The notes beneath the pieces were generated by a model. That model was not told the origin of the DNA, searched no databases, and saw nothing but the letters and a program-made list of their open reading frames with translations. Made by a program: the position numbers and the translations under genes. DNA of 64,000 bases, taken from assembly GCA_008704415.1 (NCBI GenBank), contig VXIS01000046.1:62001-126000 (forward strand), read 5' to 3'. This DNA comes from Sphaerosporella brunnea (lineage: Eukaryota > Ascomycota > Pezizomycetes > Pezizales > Pyronemataceae). How positions within the stretch are numbered: the stretch's first letter is position 1; each line of letters opens with the position of its first letter. This document shows, in pieces, positions 35,114-45,283 of the stretch.

Positions 35114-35474
35114 CTTCTTCAGTTTTTGCTTTGGTATATACAGCGAAAGCGCGGGGAACAGATGGATGGATTTTTGAGATCAGGACTCACGCTACCTTTG
35201 TCGAAGGTATCAGCCTGGTCTGTCAACTTCTGCCCGGTCGTCAACCGTTCAATCATCATGTTAAGCAAGGCGGGGCGCCATTTTCACCCCCCGATGCCTT
35301 ATCATATATCCCCTGGATCTCCGAAGGTCAAACCTAGCATATAATAAATCTAAAAAAGTCCAAAGAAAATCTCCAGGTCCTGCCGGCCGAGGCAAAGAAG
35401 GAACCACCGAGCATTGTGTTGATTGTGCCGCACATGATCCAGTCCGGATACGTAAAGCAGTCTATCAAAATTGA
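35114..35474 (+). CDS. Hypothetical two-exon gene fragment
   Basis: Exon A runs to 35326 and encodes a protein-like sequence including TDGWIFEIRTHATFVEGISL. A 50-nt intron (35327-35376; GTCAAA donor, CTCCAG acceptor) joins it to exon B, which ends with AHDPVRIRKAVYQN and TGA at 35474. No start codon is seen; an AAAT microsatellite precedes it, so the 5' end may be lost or lie in another exon. The family is unknown. It may be part of the same decayed region as the MITE-broken gene. Confidence 0.33.
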
Positions 35475-36633
35475 AGGAGCCATTACACACCTGGCGTCAA
35501 TACACTGTCTCTGCCGATCCCGTTCTTTTGTGGGCGTCACAGAGGGGAGAGATATGGTGAGGTGGTTGTCGAGTCTTGTATTTGCTCTTCGTTTGGCTCT
35601 TGATCCCGTAACTCACGAATTGGAGACTGTTGTTGCACCTCACTCTGGTATTACAGCGCCCAATACTTTGACTTCCCCGAGCAGCAAGCGTTAACTACTA
35701 AATACCACTTAAATACTACTTACCTAGGTACTTAAGTACACTACCAAACATCGGGGTGAGATTCATGTGGTAGTACTCTGGAATGTACAAAATTCCGGTT
35801 CTGGTCGGGCCGGCTGGCCGTTCGGGCTGCAGCCCACGCCGGCTCAATTGACAGCGGTGCTTTCGATTAACCGGATAACTGCAACTTGCAAATCGCTAGT
35901 CGCAGCGTCGGTGGTGGCAGTGAGTCAGTGCGAGTTCTTCACCGGAGATCACTCGCAGTCGGGAGATAGTAATATTTCCAAGGATGACCGAAAGTTGGAA
36001 TACTTTCTACTGTAATTTGGGGAAGGAAAAGCTTGAGGAAAAGCCCGAGGAAGGGGTATTTGAGAGCTTGCGGCGGCGGCGGCGGGGTTTTCTTTTTACA
36101 GCTGGGAACCCGGAAAATCCTCGCCAAAAAATGCGGCTCTCGCGAGATCTGGCGATTTGAACCTCGATGGTTTCTCCGTCGAGTAACTAGGTTTTCTCCC
36201 AGCCTTGTTTTTATGTAGAACAGCTTACCCACCACAAAAAAAAATCCCACTGGCCAGCTTCCCTCCACGACTCAGCGCCCTCCCATTGCCGACCTACTGG
36301 GCGTTCATCGCCGCTCTTTCATCTTGTCGTCCAGGACGTGCTTCCGGGCGAATTAATCGCGTCCTCCTGCTGGAAGTCGCTGATCATCCTCGAAGCACAG
36401 ACTATCACTCGTAACCTCAAGAGAACACAGCAAAGCGTGTCTCTGAATCACTATCACCCGTTCAAAATGTGACTGCATCCAAGGGCCGCGGTTTCCAAAC
36501 AACTAGCATAATTCAATTCCTTTCCTCTATGTATAACCATTCGCTAGGCAACAAATATTCAGACAAACTCCACCATATGCACAACAAACCATCCTCGCTC
36601 TACTCTTCACTTAGTATTTACAACACTCCCAGT
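35475..36633. other. Intergenic
   Basis: 3' flank of the FGDF-motif gene. Contains GGC/GCC-rich patches near 35.80 and 36.07 kb with no clear structure. Confidence 0.5.
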
Positions 36634-39462
36634 CTACGCCAGCATATACGAAAGATCCGGTAACCCATCAATAATCTTCTGGATGATCGCATCTTCCTCC
36701 AACTCCTTCTTTCCTTTTGTTGGAGTCGGCTTTGGAGCATCCCACAGATCCTTCTGCACTGCTGGTGGTGGTGGTTGGGACTTGCTGTGTTGTTCAAAGA
36801 ACGACAAGTCCCAATCATCACTGCTTGCAGCTGCCGTAGGTGTAGATGCACCGAAACCAAATCCATTGTTCTGTGTACCTGTGGTTGGCATCGTATTTAG
36901 GGGAGGTGGAAAGGTGCTGACCGAAGATCCGTTCGGTCCGGCCGATGATGAGCCGCCTATGAACGAAGAAGCAAAAAGGTCAATCGATGAATCAGTCGCC
37001 TGTGCCGCCACAGGCATAGGTGTACTGGCGTCGTGCTCGGACTTGGTGGGGGATTGCATCTCTCCCCATTCGTCATCATCGTCGCCTGTGTCAGCCTGTG
37101 CTAGACCATTACTGGTGGATATTGACAGCGCGGTTGGATGCTGTGGCTGCGGTTGCGGCACTAGCACTTCCGGCATTGGAGTTGTTTTGGGAGGCAAATT
37201 TTGGGTGCTAACATTACTGTTCGGTCGTGACGTGATTGTGCTGTTCCGCGAAGAAATGGGTGATGCAGGGTTGGATGGCAAAGCAGGTGGAGAGGTGGGC
37301 TTGATAGACTCGAATATGGCCCACCCACCATCCACATTGCTTTGTGACGCCCTGTTATCCGTGTTTGCGCTCTTTTGATAAACCGAGGAAGCGAATGTGT
37401 CAAGCATGCTCCATTCGTCAGTTTGAACGGGGGGGTTTGATGAAGGGTGAGTCGTGGGCTGCTGGTTCGGGTTGTCGAACTTGTCCCATTCTTCAGAAGT
37501 TGATGCAGTTGCTTTAACTGGGGTTGTTGTTTCTTTAAAGGATCCTCCAGGTGACCCTAATGATGCGACAACGCCGTTTGATATCGATTTTGGGGTTTCG
37601 CTGCCGTGAGATTTTGGAGATACGAATGATGAAGCCGTGGGTGAATTTTGCACCGAGTTCTGGCCCGGGGCCAGCGATACTTTGTCAGACACTGACGTTG
37701 ATGAACGAGCAGTATTCAGAGCCCCCGGGTCAAAGTTTGCCTTATTCAGCGGAGACGGGGCAATGCTGAAACTCGACTTCAAAAACGACGATGGCAGGTT
37801 ACTCGGACTGGTCCAGCCGAAGGAGGGAGTGAGAGGAGGGGTTTGGGTACGTTCGGTGGACATAGACACTCTGGGGGATGGTAGCGGAGGCGTCAGTGGC
37901 CCCGCTTCACTGGCATGCCTCGAATGGCTCGGTATAGTCGGCATGACCTTCCCTATTGCGAGGGAAAGTTGCCTCTTGTGCTCCTGAGCGGGCTTTGGGG
38001 GAGCTGTAACACCCCAGCCAAACATGGCGCCAAGGTTCTGAGAACCTTTGACACCGCCTCTACCGGATGTCCTACTCTCGCTCAACCACTTGGAGACTAT
38101 CTGGTGGACTTCCGATTGCACGGTAGAACCGACCCAGGTCACACGAACGTAGTCATCGTCATCTGCGGCATTTTTCTTCCGCAGTGTTCCATCTTGACTC
38201 AAGCGGTACCAGGCCTTTCGACTGGAGACAATCAGAGGAGGTTTTTAGGCAAGATTAAGCAGAACTACTCACGCTCCGGTTGTGTGTATAGTCTCTTTCT
38301 CAACAGGCGGACACTCAGATATGCTGGTCGGGATAGGGTATAGCTTGCGGACAAGAGAGAAATCTATGTCAAATGCTGGTATGTCGGTGGATGGGGATGG
38401 CGATACCACTGGCGTGGTCGTCGGCTTGGGTTCAAGTTCAGGCTCAGGCTCAACAAAGTCATCGAAATCCCCATTTTCTGCAAAGTCCCCAAAGCCTCCA
38501 AAGTCATCATCATCTCCATCGGGCTTGAAATCACCCTCGTCACGTTCCTCGTCTGCTGATGGAGCCGGGGTATCATTCGGCAGGGCGTCCGGGGCCGCTG
38601 GTATATCTGTTTTAATCTCAACCGTTTCGTCTGACGATGAAGCAGGAGCGAAGACTGGTATATCTGTGGCGATATCGGGGGGTATGGTCGCGCCTGAAGC
38701 ATCCGTGATGAATTCGGCATCTTTCCCGATATCTGGTATATCCGGTACGACTGTGGCGGCGTTATCCGCGCCTGAGTTATCCGTAGTTGCTTCAACAGTT
38801 GTTATGCTTGCATCTGGGGTGTTGCCTCGGCCCTCTTCGACTGGAGGAGGCAGCACATTGGACTTAATCTCGGAATATGGAAAGTCTGAACTGGCGATTG
38901 GTTGGACTGGTTCCGCCGGCTCATCCTTCTCGATCTCGGCCTTCGCCCCAAAGTCCGCGCTCTTAAGATCGAGTGATTTCTCATCCACCACCCCTATTTC
39001 CTGCGGCGTGGTCTTCTCCGTCGGCAACTCCAACCTCGGACTCTCCGGCAGCCCAATTCCATCGACTGCAATCACCCCCTTTTCATCTTCATGTACCGAC
39101 TCTGCGATGGAGCTTGCAGCACCCCACTCCGAGCCCGCTCCCCACACTTCGTGTCCAGGCGCGGGCGAGAGTGCCGTCGCTGAGCTCCACGGCACTGCAA
39201 TCGCCGGCTCCGCCGTATCTCCGCCATCATCGGCCACGGTCCAACCAGGAAATACGTCGATGTCAGCGGAAGCTGCCCAAGCGGAGGAGGTGTCAGGATC
39301 TCCAAACGCAGCCCAGGGGTGATGGTCGTCCTTGGTGGAATGGGGAGTTTGCGAGCTCTCGCTAATGCTGACGGTAGATGGCTCGTTGGCGTGGAGTGTA
39401 TTCCGATTCTGGTTCTCAGTGTCTGCATCATCTGCCCATGGCGAACCCCAGTCGTCGTCCAT
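36634..39462 (-). CDS. Large low-complexity protein with acidic FGDF motifs
   Basis: Two exons (39462-38273 and 38221-36634) with a 51-nt intron (GTGAGT donor, CTCCAG acceptor) give 925 residues. The start is MDDDWGSPWADD. A mostly disordered, Asp/Glu/Pro-rich half contains a cluster of acidic phenylalanine motifs (DDFGGFGDFAENGDFDDF) at about residues 325-345, similar to peptides that bind the ear domains of AP-1/GGA clathrin adaptors. A compact segment spans the splice junction (RKAWYRLSQDGTLRKKN, then DDYVRVTWVGSTV). The second half is Ser/Thr/Pro-rich and ends LPDLSYMLA. Proteins with this layout are common in filamentous ascomycetes and poorly characterised. A role in clathrin-dependent Golgi or endosome traffic is an inference from the FGDF motifs. 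Confidence 0.8.
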
Positions 39463-39793
39463 GGTGTGGTGATGGACTTGACGAGACGGGCATGTTCTTG
39501 CTCGGTAGGAGGTTGTGCGAATCCGGTGCTGCTGTCTGAGCGAGCGCTAGCACACGTTGACGTTCACTCTGCACGTGACCGTGGCTTGGCTGAAACGTAA
39601 CCGCAGCAGATGGTTAAGCAGTCGTTTTTCCGTCTGTGTCGCGCTGAAAAGTACGCTGGCTGGCTCAGAAATACGCATGGCCAACGGGCGGCGTTGCGGA
39701 GGTGGTGGTTGCGGCGCCAGATCCTCTCCAGAGCTGCCCGCGTATTTCTGAACCAGACATAAGTGGCAAGGCGATACACACAACGGCTTTTCG
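39463..39793. other. Promoter side of FGDF-motif gene
   Basis: Upstream flank of the gene on the minus strand, reaching the repeat-rich block. No gene was seen. Confidence 0.5.
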
Positions 39794-39813
39794 GATACCG
39801 CATTTTCTCGCGA
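39794..39813 (+). repeat. 20-bp direct repeat, left
   Basis: GATACCGCATTTTCTCGCGA; an identical copy lies at 40241-40260. Together they bracket repeat copy B and the TA-flanked MITE. Confidence 0.85.
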
Positions 39814-39897
39814 GTAAGGGACGTGGCTTAGTGACTTTGCCTGACCAGGTGGCCAAGTGACTTTGCCACCATCCATCTACGCGAGGTTCTACGGTAC
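39796..39897 (-). repeat. Dispersed repeat (copy B)
   Basis: Reverse-complement match to copy A at 11486-11646: shared blocks include CTCGCGAGTAAGGGACGTGG and CAGGTGGCCAAGTGACTTTG. The 43-bp tandem block of copy A is collapsed here. Confidence 0.85.
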
Positions 39898-39915
39898 GAG
39901 CGAGGCGCGAAGCTA

Positions 39916-40193
39916 CTCGGGGGATTTTTAAGTATTCGGACACGCAATTTACCCGGCTTTGGATGGATTTGCCCGGCTTAGAGGACCTCCGCCGAGTTCC
40001 CCATCAGCTCCCAATAGTTATTACGGCCATCTCCCACAGCTACCAGAGTTACCCAATCTATTGGCCACATCATGGCGCGGAAAATAATCCGTAGAGGTAG
40101 GTGTTCGAGCCAGTATGAGGGAGGGCAACCGGTGGACAATCCCTGCCCAAAGCCGGGTAAATTATGTGTCCGAATACTTAAAAATCCCCCGAG
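39916..40193. mobile_element. Tc1/mariner-type MITE, 278 bp
   Basis: Inverted repeats of 47 bp (39916-39962 and 40147-40193) differ at only two positions; each begins CTCGGGGGATTTTTAAGTAT. The element is flanked by TA on both sides (39914-39915 and 40194-40195), the target preference of Tc1/mariner/pogo transposases. The 184-bp interior has no ORF. It lies between two parts of the older dispersed repeat, so it is the younger insertion. Confidence 0.9.
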
Positions 40194-40240
40194 TACTGTA
40201 AGTCGCTGCTATTCGCTGTGAGATACTAGCATATGATGCA

Positions 40241-40260
40241 GATACCGCATTTTCTCGCGA
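40241..40260 (+). repeat. 20-bp direct repeat, right
   Basis: Identical to 39794-39813. Confidence 0.85.
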
Positions 40261-41412
40261 CCTCACATATGTATGCACTCGAGCCCGTACCTTAGTCCGA
40301 CCCATAACCAACTTCTAGCTTGTCCTTGTCACCAACCGGTGGTTCCTGCAGGTCGAGTGCATAGAACGAATGCAAATACGAAGCCGAGTTTCCTATGCAC
40401 CAATAATCACCAAGCGGAACATGTCGATGACCTTTGAACGCCGATGGCCATTGAACGTCCATATGTAAGTGACATTCCATGACCAACGGCAACAAAACGC
40501 AGCCACTCATGGTCAGTCAAAAAGCTGCACCTCTCGGCACGTCCGGTATTTGATGATGTCGCTTTCTTCACTTGCATGAGGTTTTGGCCAACACTAGGCG
40601 GAGCAAACTGTATCTCACAGCCTCAACGTCCCGCGCAACAAAGAAAAACATGACGAACCAAAGAGACCGGCATAACTTGTGCAGACTGGATTAGGAAGGC
40701 ATGCACTCACAGCCGTGCATCTGCCTTACATCTGGATTTTGCAGCTCGCTGGCGGTCTGCCACGTAGCTCCAATCCTGCCAACAGCATCCCAATGTTCAA
40801 TGCGCCTCCGGAGACACGGAACCATAGGCATCGTTTTCTCATCGATGCTCATCAAGGAGTGCACGCAAATCATTCGTCGGAAGGCGCCGAAGCTGTATGC
40901 ATGACACAATTGCGCTTCCAATCAACTGACTGCATAGGCACAGATTGGTACTTCTAAGCGTGCTATCCGCAGCTTTTTTAAGTTATTGAGACGACCGCTT
41001 GGCCGCTGAAAACAAAAAGAGGGGCACGGCAACGATGACGTTGGGATATCTGCGATCCGACGCTGTGGAACTACTCTATACATGAGATCCTAATGGATGT
41101 TCTAGAAACCCCACCCCTCTCGTGGATACATTTGAGTGGCTCGCCCCTATCAGACCCAGGGCAACGGAAACATCCGCTGTCTCGGATCAGGCGGTTAGTT
41201 TGGCTTGGTTGTGTTTCCACATAAACTAAATATCAGAGGATGGTTGGAGCCAGTGCTACATAAATACATAGTAGCGATCAATAATGCCTTCTAGTAAGCA
41301 GAGTTACTGAGCTTCAAGCTGTTGCGGGGGCTGTGTGAGACGATCAGGACAAGACTGAACAGTCATAGAGCATAGCTCCATAGCTCACGTGTCATGTCTA
41401 TTGCTGTTTATA
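40261..41412. other. Gene-free interval inside the repeat block
   Basis: No supported ORF, repeat or RNA gene recognised between the 20-bp repeat and the composite element. Confidence 0.5.
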
Positions 41413-42351
41413 CCGGATCTACTCGACAATATGGACACGCCGGGAATCTGGAAATCTCGCCGGGAGGGCGCGGGAGCAGGACAAGCCGAGTAGCAAATAT
41501 AAAAGTATTTTGTGGTGAGTCAACTGGAAGCTTTCAAGCTACAGACTATCGTCTGGACCGCAAGCGGTGGAGAGACGGGTTGATGCGATGATGGAATCCT
41601 CCACCACCACCGCCAAATCGCCAAAAAGACGTTCCGGGCCGCTTGCCAGTCCCAGGGTCCCGCTCGGGCCGCTCCCTCCCGGCGAGATTTACAGATTCCC
41701 GGTATCGCCAGAGCCGGCACATCGGCCAAGCGACAAGATGGCTCGCCGAGCACTGCCGGCCTAAGAGCTACTATAGGAGGCCAAGGGCAACAAGGCCGCT
41801 TTCAAAACCAAGAAGACCGTGGCAGCGCGCTTCTTCCAACTGAGGCTGCAGAAAGCCCCGACGGCCCCCTACCTGCTTCGGACCGGGCGCCGCGCGGACG
41901 ACAAGTGCTGGTTCTGCCAGCAAAAACCGCCGCAGAACCGAAACCACCTTTTCAAGACATGCCGTCGGTGGCGCAACGAGCAAATGACCCTATGGAAAGC
42001 GGTGGCCGAGGCGACTCGCGACGGGGGTAAGAGGAGGCGGAAGACCAATACGTCGATCAGAGACCTGCTGGCGGACGAGCGGTGCATAGAGGCGGTAATG
42101 GCCTTCTTGAGCAGCACGAGCGTTGGAATGTGGCCGAATAGGGCCTGGATGTGGCCGAATAGGGCCTGAATCTGTCTCCTTTGTCCCGACCTTTTGTCAC
42201 GAATCTCCTTGGTGCGATCTATGTTTTTTGTTTCCTTATTTTTCTTTCCTTCTTTCAGAGGAGTGGACCCCACAGTAGGCCACGTGCCTAGGGGCGGCGG
42301 TGATTCTGTATACCAGATTCCCGGCGTGTCCATATTGTCGAATAGATCCGG
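41413..42351. mobile_element. TA-flanked inverted-repeat element carrying a LINE tail (939 bp)
   Basis: Terminal inverted repeats of 39 bp (41413-41451 and 42313-42351) differ at one position and begin CCGGATCTA; they are flanked by TA on both sides, as for Tc1/mariner-type elements. Instead of a transposase the interior holds the C-terminal end of a non-LTR retrotransposon polyprotein. Either a LINE inserted into a MITE, or the element captured a LINE fragment; the TIRs remain nearly identical. Confidence 0.82.
41567..42169 (+). pseudogene. Decayed non-LTR retrotransposon C-terminus (RNase H tail with zinc knuckle)
   Basis: The frame from about 41790 reads KGNKAAFKTKKTVAARFFQL, then the knuckle CWFCQQKPPQNRNHLFKTC (C-x2-C...H-x4-C) followed by RRWRNEQMTLWKAV, the typical end of fungal LINE (Tad-like) ORF2 after reverse transcriptase and RNase H. 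Upstream parts (RYRQSRHIGQATRW, RRALPA) occur in different frames, so frameshifts have accumulated. The last 21 bp of coding sequence are duplicated in tandem (two WMWPNRA-like repeats). No reverse transcriptase domain remains. Confidence 0.75.
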
Positions 42352-43437
42352 TATTCGGCCGTCAACGCCGAAGATACTGCGCTCTGCAATGTCATGGCCA
42401 GTTATTCGAGATACCTACTCCTCCAGCCAATGGTCTCCACAAGCCCTGACACTGACAAACATGTGCCCCAATTGCCCAAGAACGCCTGACTCATGAGATT
42501 GCATGAAGTTATTCGCCGAGTTTCTGGGCATGACGTTGGCAAGCAAGCACTTGCTGCCCCCTCTCCCCCCTCTCCCCCCTCCCCTCCCCCCCCCCCCCCA
42601 AAAAAAAAAATGCGATGCCAGTCACCAGCGTCGATATCCGGTCTTGATATGAGATGAGATGAAATGTGGGGAAATGGAAGATTTATAATCTGATCCGATG
42701 GGGGGAGATCAGACCAATTGATATCGTGGTTTTGATGCCACAATTAACTCGTTAACTTCCAGACAAACATCCAGGACCTGGAGGTGGGAAACCGTTGAGT
42801 TTTGAAATGTGAGGGAGTTTCCGGTCAATGCGGGCGGTCTCCAGCACCGTCATACAAACCCCAACCCTTCTGGCTTAGCGCGAATGATGCGCTGGCAGGC
42901 CACAATTTCACAACTCCATGCTCGCGCCCTTTTTTTTTTCTCAAGTTACCGCCCGTCGACGCGTCTTCGTTTCATTTATAACTATCTATGTCCGCAGATT
43001 TTTTTCTTATCCCGAAGTTTCCAAGAAGATGTTTCAAAGTTTATTGTTGAAGACTGTGTGGGGGGGGTTTGGTAGAGCTGAACTCGACCCTTGCAAGACT
43101 CGGAGAAATACGAATTACAGGGGTGAGTGGGGAGCTCGAGGGTGTGAACGGGTCTGGTGACAAGACGGGAACAAGCGGAGGATAATGAGGACTGTTTCTC
43201 GCAGAGCAACAGCCAATCGGAACGTATCACGACGCAGGGAGAAAACATCGGTGCTTTTTATTTTCATTTGGAAGTCTGGATCCCTTTTTTTTCTTGCACG
43301 CATGTGAAAGGAGAAAGAGGTCTGATGATGAACTTTGCCCCAAAGCACTGGCATCAACCCTCCCAGGCCACCCCGCAATGATATCACCGTCTGGATGGAT
43401 ACATTGCAATTCGCCCCCCACACACCTCCACTTTACT
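42352..43437. other. Intergenic, low complexity
   Basis: Contains a long C-rich/A run near 42.56-42.61 kb and the 3' flank of SPC1. No gene was seen. Confidence 0.5.
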
Positions 43438-43856
43438 TTACTGCCCCTTCTTCTCACCCGCCTCCTCTCCGCGAGAGCCAGCGGGTAGCCAGCTCACGGG
43501 ATGCCGGTTGTACATCGGCCACGGCGGTACCACGATTAGAATTGTAAGCACCGTTCCGCCCAGGCCTGCATACAAGGTGTATTTCAGATCTTGCATGAAG
43601 AAACCCAGGAGCCACGCCGTGAGCTGTTCCAATCAGTATATCGGCTCCATGTCAAAGTCGAAGGAAAATCGCGCGGTAGGAATACGGGTGGCTTACGCCG
43701 GCGAGGATGAGCACGACAGTGGTGAGGCGCTCGGCGAGACGTTGACCTTCGAAGTCCTAGCAGGAGTGTTAGCATTAAGCGTGCGAAGCGAGGAGGAGGA
43801 GGAAGAGCGAGAGCTCGCACAATGTTGCCGTCGATTAGCGTTTGGATTGCGTCCAT
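43438..43856 (-). CDS. SPC1: Signal peptidase complex subunit 1
   Basis: A small non-catalytic ER-membrane subunit of the signal peptidase complex; its family helps exclude transmembrane segments from cleavage. Three exons (43856-43821, 43756-43697, 43623-43438) give 93 residues, the family length. The start MDAIQTLIDGNI joins DFEGQRLAERLTTVVLILAG, the family's conserved beginning, then a second membrane span (QDLKYTLYAGLGGTVLTILI) and the hallmark VVPPWPMYNRHPVSWLP. The two hydrophobic segments (about residues 23-45 and 50-70) make a hairpin. The frame is open upstream of the chosen ATG, but that extension is basic and not family-like. Confidence 0.93.
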
Positions 43857-45283
43857 GGCGGGGTTTGATATGTTGAGCGCGGCGGGTTTGGTGAGCGAGC
43901 GCGACTTGGAAAGCTTCCTTCGCGTTGATGCTTGCTCCAGCTTAGCTGTCCTCTTTGGACGCGACAGCTCGGCAACCATAGCCGCGAGAGCGCTTAGGAC
44001 GTCTGTCGCGCGGCTGTCGGCCTCAGCCCTAGCCCTAAAAAGCTAGCCCTCGGATGGTATTGTAAGCCCCGCAGGGCAAAAGGAACCCTTGCAGCTGACC
44101 CCTGCCCGTTGAGCCAATCGCGCGACGTCTTGGAAACGCACCTCGACGCAAAAGCACCAAAACAGCCACTCTTCCTTGCGACTGACAGCGTGGCATCGAA
44201 CATGGAGGAGCACGAGAGGAGGGCAGGGCCTACAAAGGGAGCAGAAACACTTGCCGGGCGGCGGCGGCGGAAACATTGGATGGCTGACAGACATCTTCGC
44301 CATCATCATCATTGTCATCATCATCATCTCCATCATCGCTTGCTGCCCTAAGGACCAGGGGCGGTGGACAGCAGCAACAGAAGCAACCGGCAGCAGCAGA
44401 ACAAACCGCCGCCGGCAGAAAGCAGCGCAGACTACCAGAGCAGACAAATAAGAATAAAAATACCATCGCATGCAAGCCGGGAACGAACCTCGTCTTCGCT
44501 GAGGCTGTTATAACTTTCTCTTTCTGTCTGCCCTGATCACCAATCCTGTACGTCGCCAGCGCACCCTTTTTTTGATAAATCACCCACCTTCACATCCCGC
44601 GCGCGAACAGACGTGCAGTATCTCCTGCTGCTGCGCATCTCGTCCGCGAGGCAGCTAGATCTATCTCTATTCTCACGAATCAGAGTCCTCAGGGACTGCA
44701 AAAAACAGGAGAGCAAATCGCTTTGCTGTCGACTCAGAAGGAGCTAGGGAAGCCGTCCACATCCTGCACCGCAGAAGTGAGGAGGTAGAAGAAGCAGAAG
44801 CAGAAGCAGAAGCGCAGCAGCAGCAAGGCGCACCCCGGACAGCCTCCCCTCGCCTGCCCCCCCCCACTCATACCCCCTTCAGCGCGGCGGCCGCTCTCGC
44901 TCAACGCAGCACCCGATTCACCAGCTTCGCTGTTCCATACTCTTCTTCGCCGCACATCCGCAATCTCTCAGTTGTCCTCACCCCATCTCTCTATTTTTTT
45001 TTTTCTGGGCTCCTCGGCTGCTTGCCTCAGCTACCGTCAGCAGCAGCTATTTGTCGATTTTTTCCCCATCGGCGCCGCTGTGTGCCTGTCCATCGATCGT
45101 TCTTTTTTTCTTGCTGTCTTGTCGTAGTGTTGTGTGGTTGGTGGTGGCTTTAGTAGTAAAAGAACCTAGTAGTAATTCGGATCCTCCACCCACGATCCAT
45201 CCCGCGCGCACCCCGCCTTCTCCGGACGGTATCGAACGCCTGTTTATATTGACGACGACATCGCAAACCCCCCCCATGGACTC
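43857..45283. other. Divergent intergenic region
   Basis: 1.4 kb between SPC1 and the large RasGAP-like gene, with CAG/CTG-rich and CATCAT-rich stretches near 44.3 and 44.8 kb. It probably holds both promoters and a long leader for the right-hand gene. No gene was seen. Confidence 0.5.

Noticed and set aside
35806..35870. GGCCGGCT-rich palindrome resembling hAT MITE interior
   Set aside because: No matching termini or 8-bp duplication found, so not called as an element.
38282..39322. 346-codon plus-strand frame
   Set aside because: Antisense of the acidic FGDF-motif protein; Ser/Gly-rich composition is expected from the reverse complement of Asp/Glu/Pro codons.
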